A DNA stretch of 64,000 nt, from positions 62,001 through 126,000 of the forward strand of contig NZ_CADDWJ010000001.1 in assembly GCF_902809855.1 (NCBI RefSeq), given 5' to 3'. Made by a program: the position numbers and the translations under genes. The DNA comes from Acinetobacter sp. Marseille-Q1618 (GTDB lineage: Bacteria > Pseudomonadota > Gammaproteobacteria > Pseudomonadales > Moraxellaceae). Below, one piece after another: positions 1 to 9,226 of the stretch (positions within the stretch are counted from its first letter, which is position 1; every line of letters starts with the position of its first letter). The notes beneath the pieces are model-generated. The model did no database searches. It saw nothing but the letters and a program-made list of their open reading frames with translations, and was not told where the DNA came from.

Positions 1-1
1 A

Positions 2-979
2 CGTTGGGATCATGACTATGATCTAAAAGGTAAGCGTATTGCAGTGATTGGTACGGGTGCATCAGCAATTCAGTTTATTCCACAAGTACAGCCTTTAGCG
101 AAAGAATTATTTGTATTCCAACGTACGGCACCTTGGGTATTGCCAAAAGCAGACCGTGAGTTGGGGGATACTGCAAAAGGTATCGTGAGTCGCTTCCCTG
201 TGATTCAAGAAACATGGCGTAATAGTGTTGCACAAATTCTAAATGGAATTAACTTTGGATTGCGTAATCCGAAAGTTTTAAAACCAGTGAATTTTTTAAG
301 TAAACAATTGCTTAAACTACAAGTCAAAGATGATGAGTTACGTGAGATTTTGACGCCTAACTTTGACATTGGTTGTAAACGTTTATTGTTTGCTAACAAC
401 TACTATCCTGCATTACAACAGGACAATGTTAATGTCATTCCTCATGGTTTGGTTGAGATTGATGGAAATACTGTAATCGGTGCAAATGGTGAACGTCATG
501 AAGTTGATGTCATCATTTGGGGAACAGGTTTTGAAGTTTCTCATCCACCAATTGGTCAGCGCGTGACTAACTCAGAAGGTGTTTTACTGTCTGATTTGTG
601 GAAAGATAGCTCACCAGAAGCATATTTAGGTACAAGTATTGAGAAAGTTCCAAATGCGTTCTTAGTATTAGGGCCAAATATCTTGGTCTATGATTCTTTC
701 ATTGGTATTGCAGAAGCTCAGTTAGACTATATTATCAGCGGTCTATTGAAAATGCGTGATCAGAAGTTTACACGTATTGAAATTAAGAAAAATGTGGTGC
801 GTTACCATAACCTGAAAGTTCAAAAGAACTTAAAAACAACAGTATTTAATGCGGGTGGTTGTAAGTCATATTATCTAGATGAAAATGGTCGTAACTTTGC
901 TGCATGGCCGTGGTCATTGCAAGAGTTGAAGAATCAATTAAAAGAATTGAATCTTAAACACTACGACATCGCATCTTAA
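2..979 (+). CDS. Flavin-containing monooxygenase, 3' part (5' end outside window)
   Basis: This is the C-terminal part of an FAD/NADPH-dependent monooxygenase of the flavin-containing or Baeyer-Villiger type. The reading frame is open from the first bases of the window, so the gene starts upstream. Near its visible N-terminus is a Rossmann dinucleotide motif (AVIGTGASA), which in this family is the second, NADPH-binding fold. Further on, the segment VDVIIWGTGF matches the conserved ATG/GTG-F type motif of these enzymes. The end is a basic, aromatic region typical of the family. The FAD-binding fold and the family fingerprint lie off the left edge, so the substrate (ketone, amine or sulfide) cannot be judged. 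A terminator follows directly. Confidence 0.85.
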   Translation, partial: RWDHDYDLKGKRIAVIGTGASAIQFIPQVQPLAKELFVFQRTAPWVLPKADRELGDTAKGIVSRFPVIQETWRNSVAQILNGINFGLRNPKVLKPVNFLSKQLLKLQVKDDELREILTPNFDIGCKRLLFANNYYPALQQDNVNVIPHGLVEIDGNTVIGANGERHEVDVIIWGTGFEVSHPPIGQRVTNSEGVLLSDLWKDSSPEAYLGTSIEKVPNAFLVLGPNILVYDSFIGIAEAQLDYIISGLLKMRDQKFTRIEIKKNVVRYHNLKVQKNLKTTVFNAGGCKSYYLDENGRNFAAWPWSLQELKNQLKELNLKHYDIAS

Positions 980-994
980 TTGATCATGTTGCTG

Positions 995-1025
995 AAGCCC
1001 TAACACAGTTTAGGGCTTTTTATTT
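995..1025. terminator. Bidirectional intrinsic terminator
   Basis: A 9-bp stem (AAGCCCTAA with TTAGGGCTT, 6-nt loop) is followed by a T run on the plus strand. It lies between the convergent monooxygenase and DUF2306 genes. The stop codon of the minus-strand gene is inside the right arm. Confidence 0.85.
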
Positions 1026-1684
1026 TGATGTAATTTTAAAATAATAACTTCGGCAATGATAAGGTTGATTACCCAGCCTAACCAAGCTTCGAGTTGATAA
1101 ATATGTACAGGCGTTAACCAGTCAAAGTAAGGTTGTAAATTATATAAAATTATTTTCCATGTTCTTAAGCTTAGTGCAGATAGTGCAAGTGCAAAACTAC
1201 GAATCATCCAGTCATGATGTGCTAACCAATCTTTTTTTATGATTTTATACAATGCAATAAAAGTGCTAACTCCCCATAAAATACTTAAAAGGATAAAGCA
1301 TAATTTGGTTTGCCAACCGCCTGCTGCTGAAAAAGCCATGATAAAACCGCTCGGCAACGCAAAAATGAAAACACTGATGATATAAAGCCAGCCACTATAA
1401 CGATGGATTTTTGGGAATTTTTGTCGAATTTGACTGAAAAATTGTGTGAAACCTGCGATTAAAAGCAAACTACTGACAAGCACATGAACCTGAAAAGCAA
1501 AACGCCAAGGCTGTGTGGTTACAACATCTTGTTTGAGTGCTAAAAAATTATTGTCATCTTGCCAAGGAAAATACGCTAGACAAATTTTCAACATGAGGAC
1601 GCATAAGTAAAAATAGATACCTAGGATTAAAATTAGCAGTATTTTATTGGTATTTTTATTTTTGATTGTATGCATATTCACCAT
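1010..1684 (-). CDS. DUF2306 family multi-pass membrane protein
   Basis: A 224-residue, very hydrophobic protein with about five to six predicted membrane helices. The His-rich loop segments (HRYSGWLY, AHHDWMIRSFALALSALSLR) are the pattern of the DUF2306 family, whose members are inner-membrane proteins of unknown function that resemble cytochrome b561-like bundles. The spaced histidines are seen directly; heme binding would be inference. The start ATG has no convincing Shine-Dalgarno sequence, and a second ATG three codons later (MHTIKN) is equally possible. It is a single-gene unit, convergent with the monooxygenase and divergent from the YARHG gene. Confidence 0.75.
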   Translation of the reverse strand: MVNMHTIKNKNTNKILLILILGIYFYLCVLMLKICLAYFPWQDDNNFLALKQDVVTTQPWRFAFQVHVLVSSLLLIAGFTQFFSQIRQKFPKIHRYSGWLYIISVFIFALPSGFIMAFSAAGGWQTKLCFILLSILWGVSTFIALYKIIKKDWLAHHDWMIRSFALALSALSLRTWKIILYNLQPYFDWLTPVHIYQLEAWLGWVINLIIAEVIILKLHQNKKP

Positions 1685-1838
1685 TTTTTTAATTCAAGCA
1701 TTGTTTGCTGATTGGGTGTATTTGGTTTTTAGACAGATAACTATCATGATAAATCTTTACGTTTTAATGGATTTAAAAAATTAAAATTTGAACTACACTA
1801 ATTTATAAAATCATATCGCTTAGGCTTAAGGAATAACA

Positions 1839-2507
1839 ATGAAAAAAACATATTTTGCTTTATTGGGTTTAAATGTATTACTGATCCAATCCAGCTTTGC
1901 TTTTGATTTACAACAATTAAAAACTTCATGGACAGGTGTTTATGATGGTCAAAAAATAGGGGTATTTATCCAATCTATTGATCGTAATCAAGTCAAAGGA
2001 TATAGCATTCTAGGTAAGAATAAGCAGGATTTTTCAGGAAAAGTTCAATCCACATCGCAAGGTTATAAAATCACTGCGGTTGAAAGTGGAGCAAAAACCA
2101 GTAGTGGTACTTTTGTATTTCAAGTGAGTCAGAATCAACCTCGATTGTTACAGTCAAGTTGGGAGTCTGCATCGGGTAAAATCAAACCAAAATATTTTGA
2201 TCTCAAACCACAACAATGTCGTTATGCAAAAAATGAAGGTTTGTTTGCTGAGGCCTCTAATCGATTGTTAAAGGATGATGATTTACAACTTCCACCAGAC
2301 GAGCTTGATTATATGCGTAATAGTATTTATGCCCGTCATGGCTATTCATTTGCCAATAAAGAAATTGCAAGCTTATTTAGTAATGCGGACTGGTATATGC
2401 CGTGTAGCACCAATGTGGAAAAGCAATTAACTCAAATAGAAAAAACCAATATTCAAAGGATTAAAAAAGTTCGCCCATATATGGAAAAGATGGAGTGGGG
2501 ACGTTAA
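1839..2507 (+). CDS. Secreted YARHG-domain protein
   Basis: A 222-residue exported protein. It begins with a classical signal peptide (residues 1 to about 21, cleavage near SSFAFD). Its C-terminal third carries the YARHG domain, seen as NSIYARHGYSFANKEIASLF, a small extracytoplasmic domain of unknown function found in envelope proteins. Two cysteines (in QQCRY and MPCST) flank the domain and could form a disulfide in the periplasm. The middle part looks like a beta-rich sandwich. An AAGGA ribosome site sits seven bases before the ATG. The next secreted protein follows 40 bp downstream on the same strand, so the two are probably co-transcribed. Confidence 0.75.
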   Translation: MKKTYFALLGLNVLLIQSSFAFDLQQLKTSWTGVYDGQKIGVFIQSIDRNQVKGYSILGKNKQDFSGKVQSTSQGYKITAVESGAKTSSGTFVFQVSQNQPRLLQSSWESASGKIKPKYFDLKPQQCRYAKNEGLFAEASNRLLKDDDLQLPPDELDYMRNSIYARHGYSFANKEIASLFSNADWYMPCSTNVEKQLTQIEKTNIQRIKKVRPYMEKMEWGR

Positions 2508-2547
2508 AAGCATAGTGATAAAATTTCATTAATTTTAAACATAGAAG

Positions 2548-3198
2548 ATGATGCTTATGATTAAAAAAACTTTTGTTCTGTCCGTTGTTGTATTTGCAGC
2601 ATCTAGCAGTTTTGCAGCAGCGCCAACAGCCAAAGAAATTATAGGATCTTTAACCAATTTAAATGCGTCAAGTGCTTATCCTAAAAATGCAATACATATT
2701 AATGAAACCCAAGCGATTAAATTAAAATCGGGTGAGGTTGCATATTTATCGGGTGTGGAGTTTAAAAATGCGGCACGTAACTTTTGGGGTGGTTATATTT
2801 TGACACGTCCAAAGTTAAAGCAATCTCAGATATTGGATTATGGTGGACAAGCCAACAGCTTTAAAATCTATGAGGTACAAGTGAATACCAAGCCCACTCA
2901 ATTGATTCAGCTAAGTTCAGCTGGTTCAGGACAAGGTTCAGTTTCTAGTCAAGATGAGTTGGTGTATTTTGATGGTTGGAAAGCTTATGTTGTTGCAACT
3001 GCTGAGTCTTCAAGTGATCCAGGACGCTATAGTGAGCAACTAGGTGAGGAAGATTGTAAAACAGGGCATGAGATTGAAAGTGCTTTAAAGGTTGTGCCGC
3101 AAGCAAACTATATTATAAGAACCACTAAAACTGCCAATGCATGTAAGGGTGCAAAAGTAACTATAAAAGAAGATAAATTACCGTTTAAAATTCGATAA
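2548..3198 (+). CDS. Secreted protein of unknown function
   Basis: A 216-residue protein with a clear Sec signal peptide (hydrophobic VLSVVVFAASSSFA, cleavage before AAPT). I do not recognise its family. The mature part has a stretch of alternating hydrophobic and polar residues and a likely disulfide pair (EEDCKTGHE and NACKGAK). Three in-frame ATGs cluster at the start (2548, 2551, 2557). The ribosome site is weak, and the third ATG gives the most compact signal peptide (MIKKTF). It probably forms a transcription unit with the upstream YARHG gene, ending at the terminator shared with gltA. Confidence 0.65.
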   Translation: MMLMIKKTFVLSVVVFAASSSFAAAPTAKEIIGSLTNLNASSAYPKNAIHINETQAIKLKSGEVAYLSGVEFKNAARNFWGGYILTRPKLKQSQILDYGGQANSFKIYEVQVNTKPTQLIQLSSAGSGQGSVSSQDELVYFDGWKAYVVATAESSSDPGRYSEQLGEEDCKTGHEIESALKVVPQANYIIRTTKTANACKGAKVTIKEDKLPFKIR

Positions 3199-3207
3199 GT
3201 AAGCAAT

Positions 3208-3235
3208 AAAAAACCACCTAAAAGGTGGTTTTTTT
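3208..3235. terminator. Bidirectional intrinsic terminator
   Basis: A stem AAACCACCT / AGGTGGTTT with a 3-nt loop is flanked by A and T runs. It separates the secreted-protein gene from the convergent gltA. Confidence 0.9.
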
Positions 3236-3253
3236 ATTAAAACATAAAACGAA

Positions 3254-4528
3254 TTAACGTTTGATGTCACGTTGTACTTCGCCAGTATAAAGCTGACGAG
3301 GACGACCGATTTTGTAAGGTGCGCTGTGCATTTCTAACCAGTGGCTGATCCAACCTACAGTACGTGCAAGAGCAAAGATCACAGTAAACATTTCTGTTGG
3401 GATACCGATCGCTTTAAGGATGATACCTGAGTAGAAGTCTACGTTTGGATATAAGTTACGTTTGATGAAGTATTCATCAGAAAGTGCGATACGCTCAAGT
3501 TCCATTGCAAGTGCAAGTTGTGGATCGTTGATACCAAGTGCGCTAAGTACTTCGTCACATGTTTCTTTCATTACTTTCGCACGTGGGTCGAAGTTTTTGT
3601 AAACTCGGTGACCGAAGCCCATAAGTTTAACTTCTTTAGTCTTCACTTTTTCCATGAAGTCAGCAACGTTTTCTACAGAGCCGATTTCATCAAGCATCTT
3701 AAGAACAGCTTCATTCGCACCACCATGCGCAGGGCCCCAAAGTGCAGAGATACCCGCAGCGATACATGCGTAAGGGTTTGCACCAGTAGAACCAGCTAAA
3801 CGTACAGTAGATGTAGACGCATTTTGTTCATGGTCAGCATGAAGCGTGAAAATACGATCCATTGCTTTTGCAAGGATAGGATTTACTTTATAGTCTTTGT
3901 CCGCAGGTGTAGCAAACATCATGTACAAGAAGTTTTCAGCGTAACTTAAGTCGTTACGTGGATACATGAATGGTTGACCTACAGTGTATTTGTAGCTCCA
4001 CGCAGCCAAAGTAGGTACTTTAGCAATCAAACGAATCGCTGTGATTTCACGGTGGTTAACATCTTCAATATCAAGATTGTTATGATAGAAAGCAGAAAGT
4101 GCACCCACAACACCAACCATGATAGCCATAGGATGTGCATCACGACGGAAACCATTGAAGAAACGGCTTACTTGGTCATGAACCATTGTATGGCTCAGAA
4201 CTTTTGCTTCAAATTCAGCTTTTTGTTCAGCAGTTGGAAGCTCGCCATTTAATAGCAAATAACAAGTTTCTAAGTAGTCTGCTTGAGTCGCTAATTGATC
4301 AATTGGGTAGCCACGGTGTAAAAGTACACCTTTGTTACCATCGATAAATGTAATTTTAGACTCGCAAGCAGCAGTAGCCATAAAACCAGGATCAAAAGTA
4401 AAGTGACCTGCGGCCAATACATCTTTAACGTCGATTACATCTGGGCCCAATGTACCACTGTAAATTGGTAATTCAATTTCTTTGCCATCAAGTTGTAAAA
4501 CGGCTTTTTTGCCAGTTGCTGCAGACAT
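3254..4528 (-). CDS. gltA: Citrate synthase (type II, hexameric class)
   Basis: This enzyme condenses oxaloacetate and acetyl-CoA to citrate, the entry step of the TCA cycle in the cytoplasm. It is 424 residues long, the usual length of the gram-negative NADH-sensitive class. Visible family motifs are [15 protein letters not shown] (active-site His and Arg region), the [10 protein letters not shown] segment with a catalytic His, and [17 protein letters not shown] at the C-terminus. The start has a perfect AGGAG seven bases upstream. It is divergent from the sdh operon, across a one-kilobase intergenic region, as in other Acinetobacter and Pseudomonas TCA blocks. Confidence 0.98.
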   Translation of the reverse strand: MSAATGKKAVLQLDGKEIELPIYSGTLGPDVIDVKDVLAAGHFTFDPGFMATAACESKITFIDGNKGVLLHRGYPIDQLATQADYLETCYLLLNGELPTAEQKAEFEAKVLSHTMVHDQVSRFFNGFRRDAHPMAIMVGVVGALSAFYHNNLDIEDVNHREITAIRLIAKVPTLAAWSYKYTVGQPFMYPRNDLSYAENFLYMMFATPADKDYKVNPILAKAMDRIFTLHADHEQNASTSTVRLAGSTGANPYACIAAGISALWGPAHGGANEAVLKMLDEIGSVENVADFMEKVKTKEVKLMGFGHRVYKNFDPRAKVMKETCDEVLSALGINDPQLALAMELERIALSDEYFIKRNLYPNVDFYSGIILKAIGIPTEMFTVIFALARTVGWISHWLEMHSAPYKIGRPRQLYTGEVQRDIKR

Positions 4529-4560
4529 TCAATTGATCTCCTGTCCTGGTGAATGTTTTA

Positions 4561-4600
4561 TCTAACTTGCGCTTGTTTATTAATTACCAAACAAGTTAGA
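4561..4600 (-). promoter_or_regulatory. Stem-loop in gltA 5' leader
   Basis: Nested inverted repeats lie 33-72 bp upstream of the gltA start: TCTAA/TTAGA outside and CTTGTTT/AAACAAG inside, with an alternative pairing TCTAACTTG/CAAGTTAGA. It could be a transcript hairpin or an operator. No T run follows, so it is not an obvious terminator. Confidence 0.4.
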
Positions 4601-5454
4601 CCGATCAAAATTGCTATTAGCTTAGTGAGTACTGAAATTTTGTCAATTATACTTATGGATAAAAAGTGACGTTAGCACAGTAGCTTAGTCATACAATCTC
4701 ATTCAAAGACTTTTAAATAAACTTACAGTATCGGCTCAGTATAATAAGGCAAATTCTAGATTTGGTGCATAAAAATAATTATTTCTGCTAGACAAAAACA
4801 TACTTTAAAGCGCAGATTTGTTGAATTTTTAAATAATCAGATAAATCTTGGAAAAATTTAAAATTATCTAATTCCCATAACTTACAAATAGAAAAAAATG
4901 TGGATGATTGAAAAATAATCATAAAAATAGCTGAAATAAATTTTTTCATTTTAGTTGTTAATTGAGCAAAAAATAGTTTAAAAAAACTTTTAAATGATTA
5001 AAAAATAAACTTTAGTGTAAATAATAACCTAAGATTTGATTTTAAAATGAGCAAATATTTGAGCTTGAATATTTTGATACTATTTATTTACAAACTAAGT
5101 GCTTATTTCTACTCATAAACTGTGAAGTCAAATTACATATAGCTTATAGAGGGTATTTATTATGGAAATAGTCATTAAAATTTCATCTCTTCATGCCAAT
5201 ATAGATGAACATAATAACTAGACCAATTTGATCGGATTTTTTAATAAAAAATAGTTTAAATAGATGTTGTGCTTTAGTCTAAATTTTAAATGGCTTAAAT
5301 CCTGTGATAGATGAGCATGTGGTTATAAATTTAATTATTAAAAAATAACAAGATAAGTACTTTTAAAAGTTTTATTAATAGAAAAATACCATTATTTTTT
5401 TTGTAAATGATTCTTATTTATAGATGTTTTCCTAAAAAAGCCAAACGGCATCGT
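4601..5454. other. gltA-sdhC divergent intergenic region
   Basis: This is an AT-rich stretch with stop codons in all frames and no convincing gene. The only short reading frame with a plausible leader is a 19-codon one at 5162-5221, which I do not call. It presumably holds the gltA promoter and upstream control sites for sdh. I could not pick a gltA promoter with confidence. Confidence 0.6.
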
Positions 5455-5483
5455 TTGTATTTTGACAGTTCACGATTTATAAT
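5455..5483 (+). promoter_or_regulatory. Candidate sigma-70 promoter of sdhCDAB
   Basis: TTGTAT (5455-5460) and a perfect TATAAT (5478-5483) are separated by 17 bp, placing transcription start near 5490, about 95 bp before sdhC. A TTGACA at 5462 is also present but is only 10 bp from the TATAAT, too close to serve as its -35 box. Confidence 0.6.
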
Positions 5484-5501
5484 TCGGTGTCGTTTATAAG
5501 T

Positions 5502-5522
5502 TTAGGCAATTTGCTTGCCTAA
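5502..5522 (+). promoter_or_regulatory. Leader hairpin upstream of sdhC
   Basis: A perfect 8-bp stem TTAGGCAA/TTGCCTAA with a 5-nt loop lies just after the predicted transcription start of the sdh operon. It may stabilise the 5' end of the transcript. There is no T run, so it is not a terminator. Confidence 0.45.
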
Positions 5523-5583
5523 CAATGCCAGCTTTCCTTCGAATTAATTCCAACAAACTCCGGATGGAGTTTTTACTTACAGG

Positions 5584-5982
5584 ATGCCCGCTGTGAAAAG
5601 CAACAGACCTGTCAATTTGTCCATGGGTCAAGTTTTAGACGTAAACTTAAAATCCCCTGTGGCTATTGCATCAATTTTACACCGTCTTTCAGGTGTCATC
5701 GTATTTTTACTCGTACCGGTACTTTTGTGGCTTTTAGACAAATCATTGTCTTCGCCTGAAGGTTTTGCTCAAGTTCAAGCAATCTTTGGCGGCTTCGTTG
5801 TACGTTTCATCGTATGGGTGTTTGTAGCAGGCTTATTATTCCATTTCATTATGGGTATTAAGCACTTACTTGCTGACCTTGGTTTTGCTGAAGAACTTCA
5901 AAGTGGTCGTGTTGCAGCTACAATTGCATTAATTTTGGCTGCGATTTCAATCATCGCATCATTTGTATGGATTGTTCTCTAA
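5584..5982 (+). CDS. sdhC: Succinate dehydrogenase cytochrome b556 subunit
   Basis: This is one of the two membrane anchors of succinate dehydrogenase (complex II), which carries heme b and the quinone site. It is 132 residues long with three membrane helices. The helix-1 segment ASILHRLSGV (quinone-site Ser/Arg region) and the second-helix segment HFIMGIKHLLADLG (heme-ligand His region) are visible. The ATG at 5584 touches its own AGGA-like sequence; a GTG at 5593 is better spaced (8 bp) from it, so the start could be three codons later. Its stop overlaps the sdhD start, so translation is probably coupled. Confidence 0.93.
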   Translation: MPAVKSNRPVNLSMGQVLDVNLKSPVAIASILHRLSGVIVFLLVPVLLWLLDKSLSSPEGFAQVQAIFGGFVVRFIVWVFVAGLLFHFIMGIKHLLADLGFAEELQSGRVAATIALILAAISIIASFVWIVL

Positions 5983-6347
5983 TGAAAAGTGCTACAGGTT
6001 TAACGGGTTCAGGTTCTCGTGATTGGTATATCCAACGTGTGAGCGCTGTTGTTCTTGCTGTTTATACTGTTGTCGTATTAGGTTGGATTCTGTGCAATGG
6101 CGGATTTAACTACGAGCAATGGTTTGGCTTTATGATGACACTTCCAATGAAGATTTTGTCTTTATTGGCAGTCTTATCTCTTGTTGCGCATGCTTGGATT
6201 GGTATGTGGCAAGTATTCACTGACTATGTGACTACTCGTCAAATGGGTCCTTCAGCTTCAGGTTTACGCATCGTATTAACGTCAGCAGTGATTATTGCTG
6301 TTATTGCGTATGCGATCTGGGCAATCCAGATTTTTTGGGCGAATTGA
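5982..6347 (+). CDS. sdhD: Succinate dehydrogenase membrane anchor subunit
   Basis: The second membrane anchor of complex II, 121 residues with three helices. The segment VAHAWIGMWQVFTDY carries the conserved His and the Asp-Tyr near the quinone site. I chose the ATG that overlaps the sdhC stop (TAATG), because it gives the family N-terminus MKSATGLTGSGSRDW; the frame is also open 5 codons further upstream. sdhA starts 12 bp downstream behind an AGGAAG site, so the four genes are one operon. Confidence 0.93.
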   Translation: MKSATGLTGSGSRDWYIQRVSAVVLAVYTVVVLGWILCNGGFNYEQWFGFMMTLPMKILSLLAVLSLVAHAWIGMWQVFTDYVTTRQMGPSASGLRIVLTSAVIIAVIAYAIWAIQIFWAN

Positions 6348-6359
6348 TAGGAAGATGTC

Positions 6360-8258
6360 ATGGGCGCTTTAACCCCTAAAGAAGATTATTCAAATATTCC
6401 AAGCCAGTTCTTCGATGCAGTCATCGTTGGTGGTGGTGGTTCTGGTATGCGTGCTTCATATCAACTTGCTCAAGCAGGTTTGAAAGTAGCAGTATTAACC
6501 AAAGTTTTCCCAACACGTTCTCATACAGTTGCGGCGCAAGGTGGTATTGGTGCATCTCTTGGTAATATGCAAGACGATAACTGGCACTATCATTTTTATG
6601 ACACTGTAAAAGGTTCTGACTGGTTAGGTGACCAGGATGCAATCGAGTTTATGTGTCGTGAAGCACCTAAAGTTGTTTATGAGCTTGAACACTTAGGTAT
6701 GCCATTTGACCGTAACGCAGATGGTACAATTTACCAACGTCCATTTGGTGGTCACTCTGCAAACTATGGTGAAAAACCAGTTCCACGTGCATGTGCTGCT
6801 GCTGACCGTACAGGTCATGCTTTATTACATACGCTTTATCAAAGCAACGTGAAAATGGGTACTCAATTCTTTGTTGAATGGATTGCATTAGATTTAATCC
6901 GTAACGAAGAAGGTGATGTGCTGGGTGTGACTGCGATTGACCAAGAAACAGGTAAAATTGCAGTATTTCAAGCGAAAGCAACATTATTTGCTACAGGTGG
7001 TGCAGGTCGTGTTTACCGTGCCTCTACCAATGCTTATATCAACACTGGTGATGGTCTTGGTATGGCTGCACGTGCAGGTATTCCATTACAAGATATGGAA
7101 TTCTGGCAATTCCACCCAACAGGTGTTGCAGGCGCAGGCGTATTGTTGACTGAAGGTTGTCGTGGTGAAGGTGCGATCCTTCGTAATAAAGACGGCGAAC
7201 CATTCATGGAACGTTATGCACCGACTTTAAAAGACTTGGCACCTCGTGACTTCGTATCACGTTCTATGGACCAAGAAATTAAAGAAGGTCGTGGTTGTGG
7301 TCCTAAAGGGGATTATATCCTACTTGATATGACGCACTTGGGTGCTGATACGATCATGAAGCGTTTACCATCTGTATTTGAGATTGGTAAAAAATTCGCA
7401 AACGTAGATATTACCAAAGAGCCGATTCCTGTTGTGCCAACAATCCATTATCAAATGGGTGGTATTCCAACAAACATTCATGGTCAGGTTGTTATTCCTG
7501 AATATTCTAAAAATGAAGCTGGTTTCCATGCAGGTTATGACAGCGCAACTAAAGAATATGCTACCAACGGTACAATGGATTACACTGTACCTGTAAAAGG
7601 TTTTTATGCGATTGGTGAGTGTTCTTGCGTATCTGTACATGGTGCAAACCGTTTAGGTACGAACTCATTACTTGACTTGGTTGTATTCGGTAAAGCGGCT
7701 GGTGAACATATCATTGATTATGTGACTAAACATCACGGTGATGATTATCAACCACTTCCAAATAATGTGCTTGAAAATACATTAAAACGTATTCGTCATT
7801 TAGATGACTCGACTTCTGGTGAAAATGCACAAGAAGTTGCAGATGCGATCCGTGATATTGTTCAAGATCACGCAGGTGTATTCCGTACGCAAGCATTGCT
7901 TGATGAAGGGGTAAAACAAATCCTTGCGATTGAGCCACGTGTACGCAATATTCATCTAAAAGACAAATCGAAAGTATTTAATACAGCACGTATTGAAGCG
8001 CTTGAAGTTGAAAACTTATATGAAGTGGCAAAAGCAACCTTGATTTCTGCTGCTGCACGTAAAGAGTGTCGTGGTGCGCATACGGTTGTAGACTACGAGT
8101 TACCACCTGATCACCCGACTTATTCATATGGTCGTCGTGATGATGAGTGGATGAAACATACTTTATGGTATTCAAGTGATAACCATCTTGAGTACAAACC
8201 AGTACGTTACAGCCCATTGTCTGTAGAAGCAATTGAACCTAAACCACGTACATTCTAA
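6360..8258 (+). CDS. sdhA: Succinate dehydrogenase flavoprotein subunit
   Basis: This is the catalytic subunit of complex II. It oxidises succinate to fumarate using covalently bound FAD, on the cytoplasmic face of the inner membrane. It is 632 residues long, slightly longer than E. coli SdhA. Visible are the N-terminal FAD fold (VGGGGSGMRAS), the flavinylation His in RSHTVAAQGGIGA, the active-site segments HPTGVAGAGVLLTEGCRGEG and PRDFVSRSMDQEI, and GANRLGTNSLLDLVVFGKAA near the C-terminal third. An AGGAAG ribosome site lies 5 bp before the ATG. It sits between sdhD and sdhB in the standard order. Confidence 0.98.
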   Translation: MGALTPKEDYSNIPSQFFDAVIVGGGGSGMRASYQLAQAGLKVAVLTKVFPTRSHTVAAQGGIGASLGNMQDDNWHYHFYDTVKGSDWLGDQDAIEFMCREAPKVVYELEHLGMPFDRNADGTIYQRPFGGHSANYGEKPVPRACAAADRTGHALLHTLYQSNVKMGTQFFVEWIALDLIRNEEGDVLGVTAIDQETGKIAVFQAKATLFATGGAGRVYRASTNAYINTGDGLGMAARAGIPLQDMEFWQFHPTGVAGAGVLLTEGCRGEGAILRNKDGEPFMERYAPTLKDLAPRDFVSRSMDQEIKEGRGCGPKGDYILLDMTHLGADTIMKRLPSVFEIGKKFANVDITKEPIPVVPTIHYQMGGIPTNIHGQVVIPEYSKNEAGFHAGYDSATKEYATNGTMDYTVPVKGFYAIGECSCVSVHGANRLGTNSLLDLVVFGKAAGEHIIDYVTKHHGDDYQPLPNNVLENTLKRIRHLDDSTSGENAQEVADAIRDIVQDHAGVFRTQALLDEGVKQILAIEPRVRNIHLKDKSKVFNTARIEALEVENLYEVAKATLISAAARKECRGAHTVVDYELPPDHPTYSYGRRDDEWMKHTLWYSSDNHLEYKPVRYSPLSVEAIEPKPRTF

Positions 8259-8272
8259 TCGGGAGAAATAAG

Positions 8273-8983
8273 ATGAGTAGAGGTACTCGTACGTTCGAAA
8301 TCTACCGCTATGATCCTGATAAGGATAAAGCACCGTACATGCAAACTTTTAAACTTGAGTTGACTGATAAGCACCGTATGTTGCTTGATGCGCTGCTCGC
8401 TTTAAAAGTGCAAGATGAATCATTAACATTCCGCCGTTCTTGCCGTGAAGGTATTTGTGGTTCGGATGGTGTGAACATCAATGGTAAAAATGGTCTAGCA
8501 TGTTTATGGAACTTAAACGATTTGCCAGAAAAAATCGTAATTCGTCCATTACCAGGTTTGCCAGTGGTTAAAGATTTAGTTGTGGATATGAATCAGTTCT
8601 ACGATCAGTATGACAAAATTCAACCCTTCCTAATTAATAATCAACCTGCACCACCTAAAGAGCGTTTACAGTCTCCAGAAGAGCGTGAACACTTAAATGG
8701 TTTGTATGAGTGTATTCTTTGTGCATGCTGTTCAACATCATGCCCATCATTCTGGTGGAACCCTGATAAATTCTTAGGGCCTTCAGCATTGTTGAATGCA
8801 TATCGTTTCATTATTGACTCGCGTGATACAGCGACTCAAGACCGTTTATCACGTCTTGATGACCCGTTCTCATTGTTCCGTTGTAAAGGGATTATGAACT
8901 GTGTGTCAGTATGTCCTAAAGGTTTGAACCCAACAAAAGCAATCGGTCATATCCGTAGCATGTTGCTCGACCAAGCAGGTTAA
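8273..8983 (+). CDS. sdhB: Succinate dehydrogenase iron-sulfur subunit
   Basis: It passes electrons from the SdhA flavin to the quinone. It is 236 residues long, with all three cluster motifs in order: the [2Fe-2S] ligands in SCREGICGSDG and GLAC, the [4Fe-4S] motif CILCACCSTSCP, and the [3Fe-4S] and second-set cysteines in CKGIMNCVSVCPKGLNP. A GGGAGA ribosome site precedes the ATG. It is the last gene of sdhCDAB and is followed by a strong terminator. Confidence 0.97.
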   Translation: MSRGTRTFEIYRYDPDKDKAPYMQTFKLELTDKHRMLLDALLALKVQDESLTFRRSCREGICGSDGVNINGKNGLACLWNLNDLPEKIVIRPLPGLPVVKDLVVDMNQFYDQYDKIQPFLINNQPAPPKERLQSPEEREHLNGLYECILCACCSTSCPSFWWNPDKFLGPSALLNAYRFIIDSRDTATQDRLSRLDDPFSLFRCKGIMNCVSVCPKGLNPTKAIGHIRSMLLDQAG

Positions 8984-8998
8984 TGCCCTAAAAATCAA

Positions 8999-9034
8999 AG
9001 AGCGCACCTTAAATTTAAGGTGCGCTCTTTTTTT
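8999..9034 (+). terminator. Intrinsic terminator of sdhCDAB
   Basis: A perfect 12-bp stem (AGAGCGCACCTT/AAGGTGCGCTCT) with a 6-nt loop and seven T residues. Confidence 0.95.
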
Positions 9035-9226
9035 ATATACTTTTTGTATAGCTTGTATGTGCGTGAAATAGTATTTTTCTATAATGGGTTGAATTTTTAT
9101 ATAAACAACTCCATATAGTATTCGATTATAATAGTTATGTATTTAGCTATTTTATAGATGGTATGTGTCAAAAAAATCAATTGAAGCTTAAGTTCATGTT
9201 AGGATTTAACAAATTACTGTAAGCAG
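9035..9226 (+). other. Intergenic DNA upstream of the sucA leader
   Basis: AT-rich, with no gene. A TATAAT at 9127-9132 could be a -10 element of the suc promoter, but I see no good -35 box at 17 bp, so I do not call the promoter. Confidence 0.4.

Noticed and set aside
5162..5221. 19-codon frame in the gltA-sdhC gap
   Set aside because: No good ribosome site or conservation evidence; chance is likely in AT-rich DNA.
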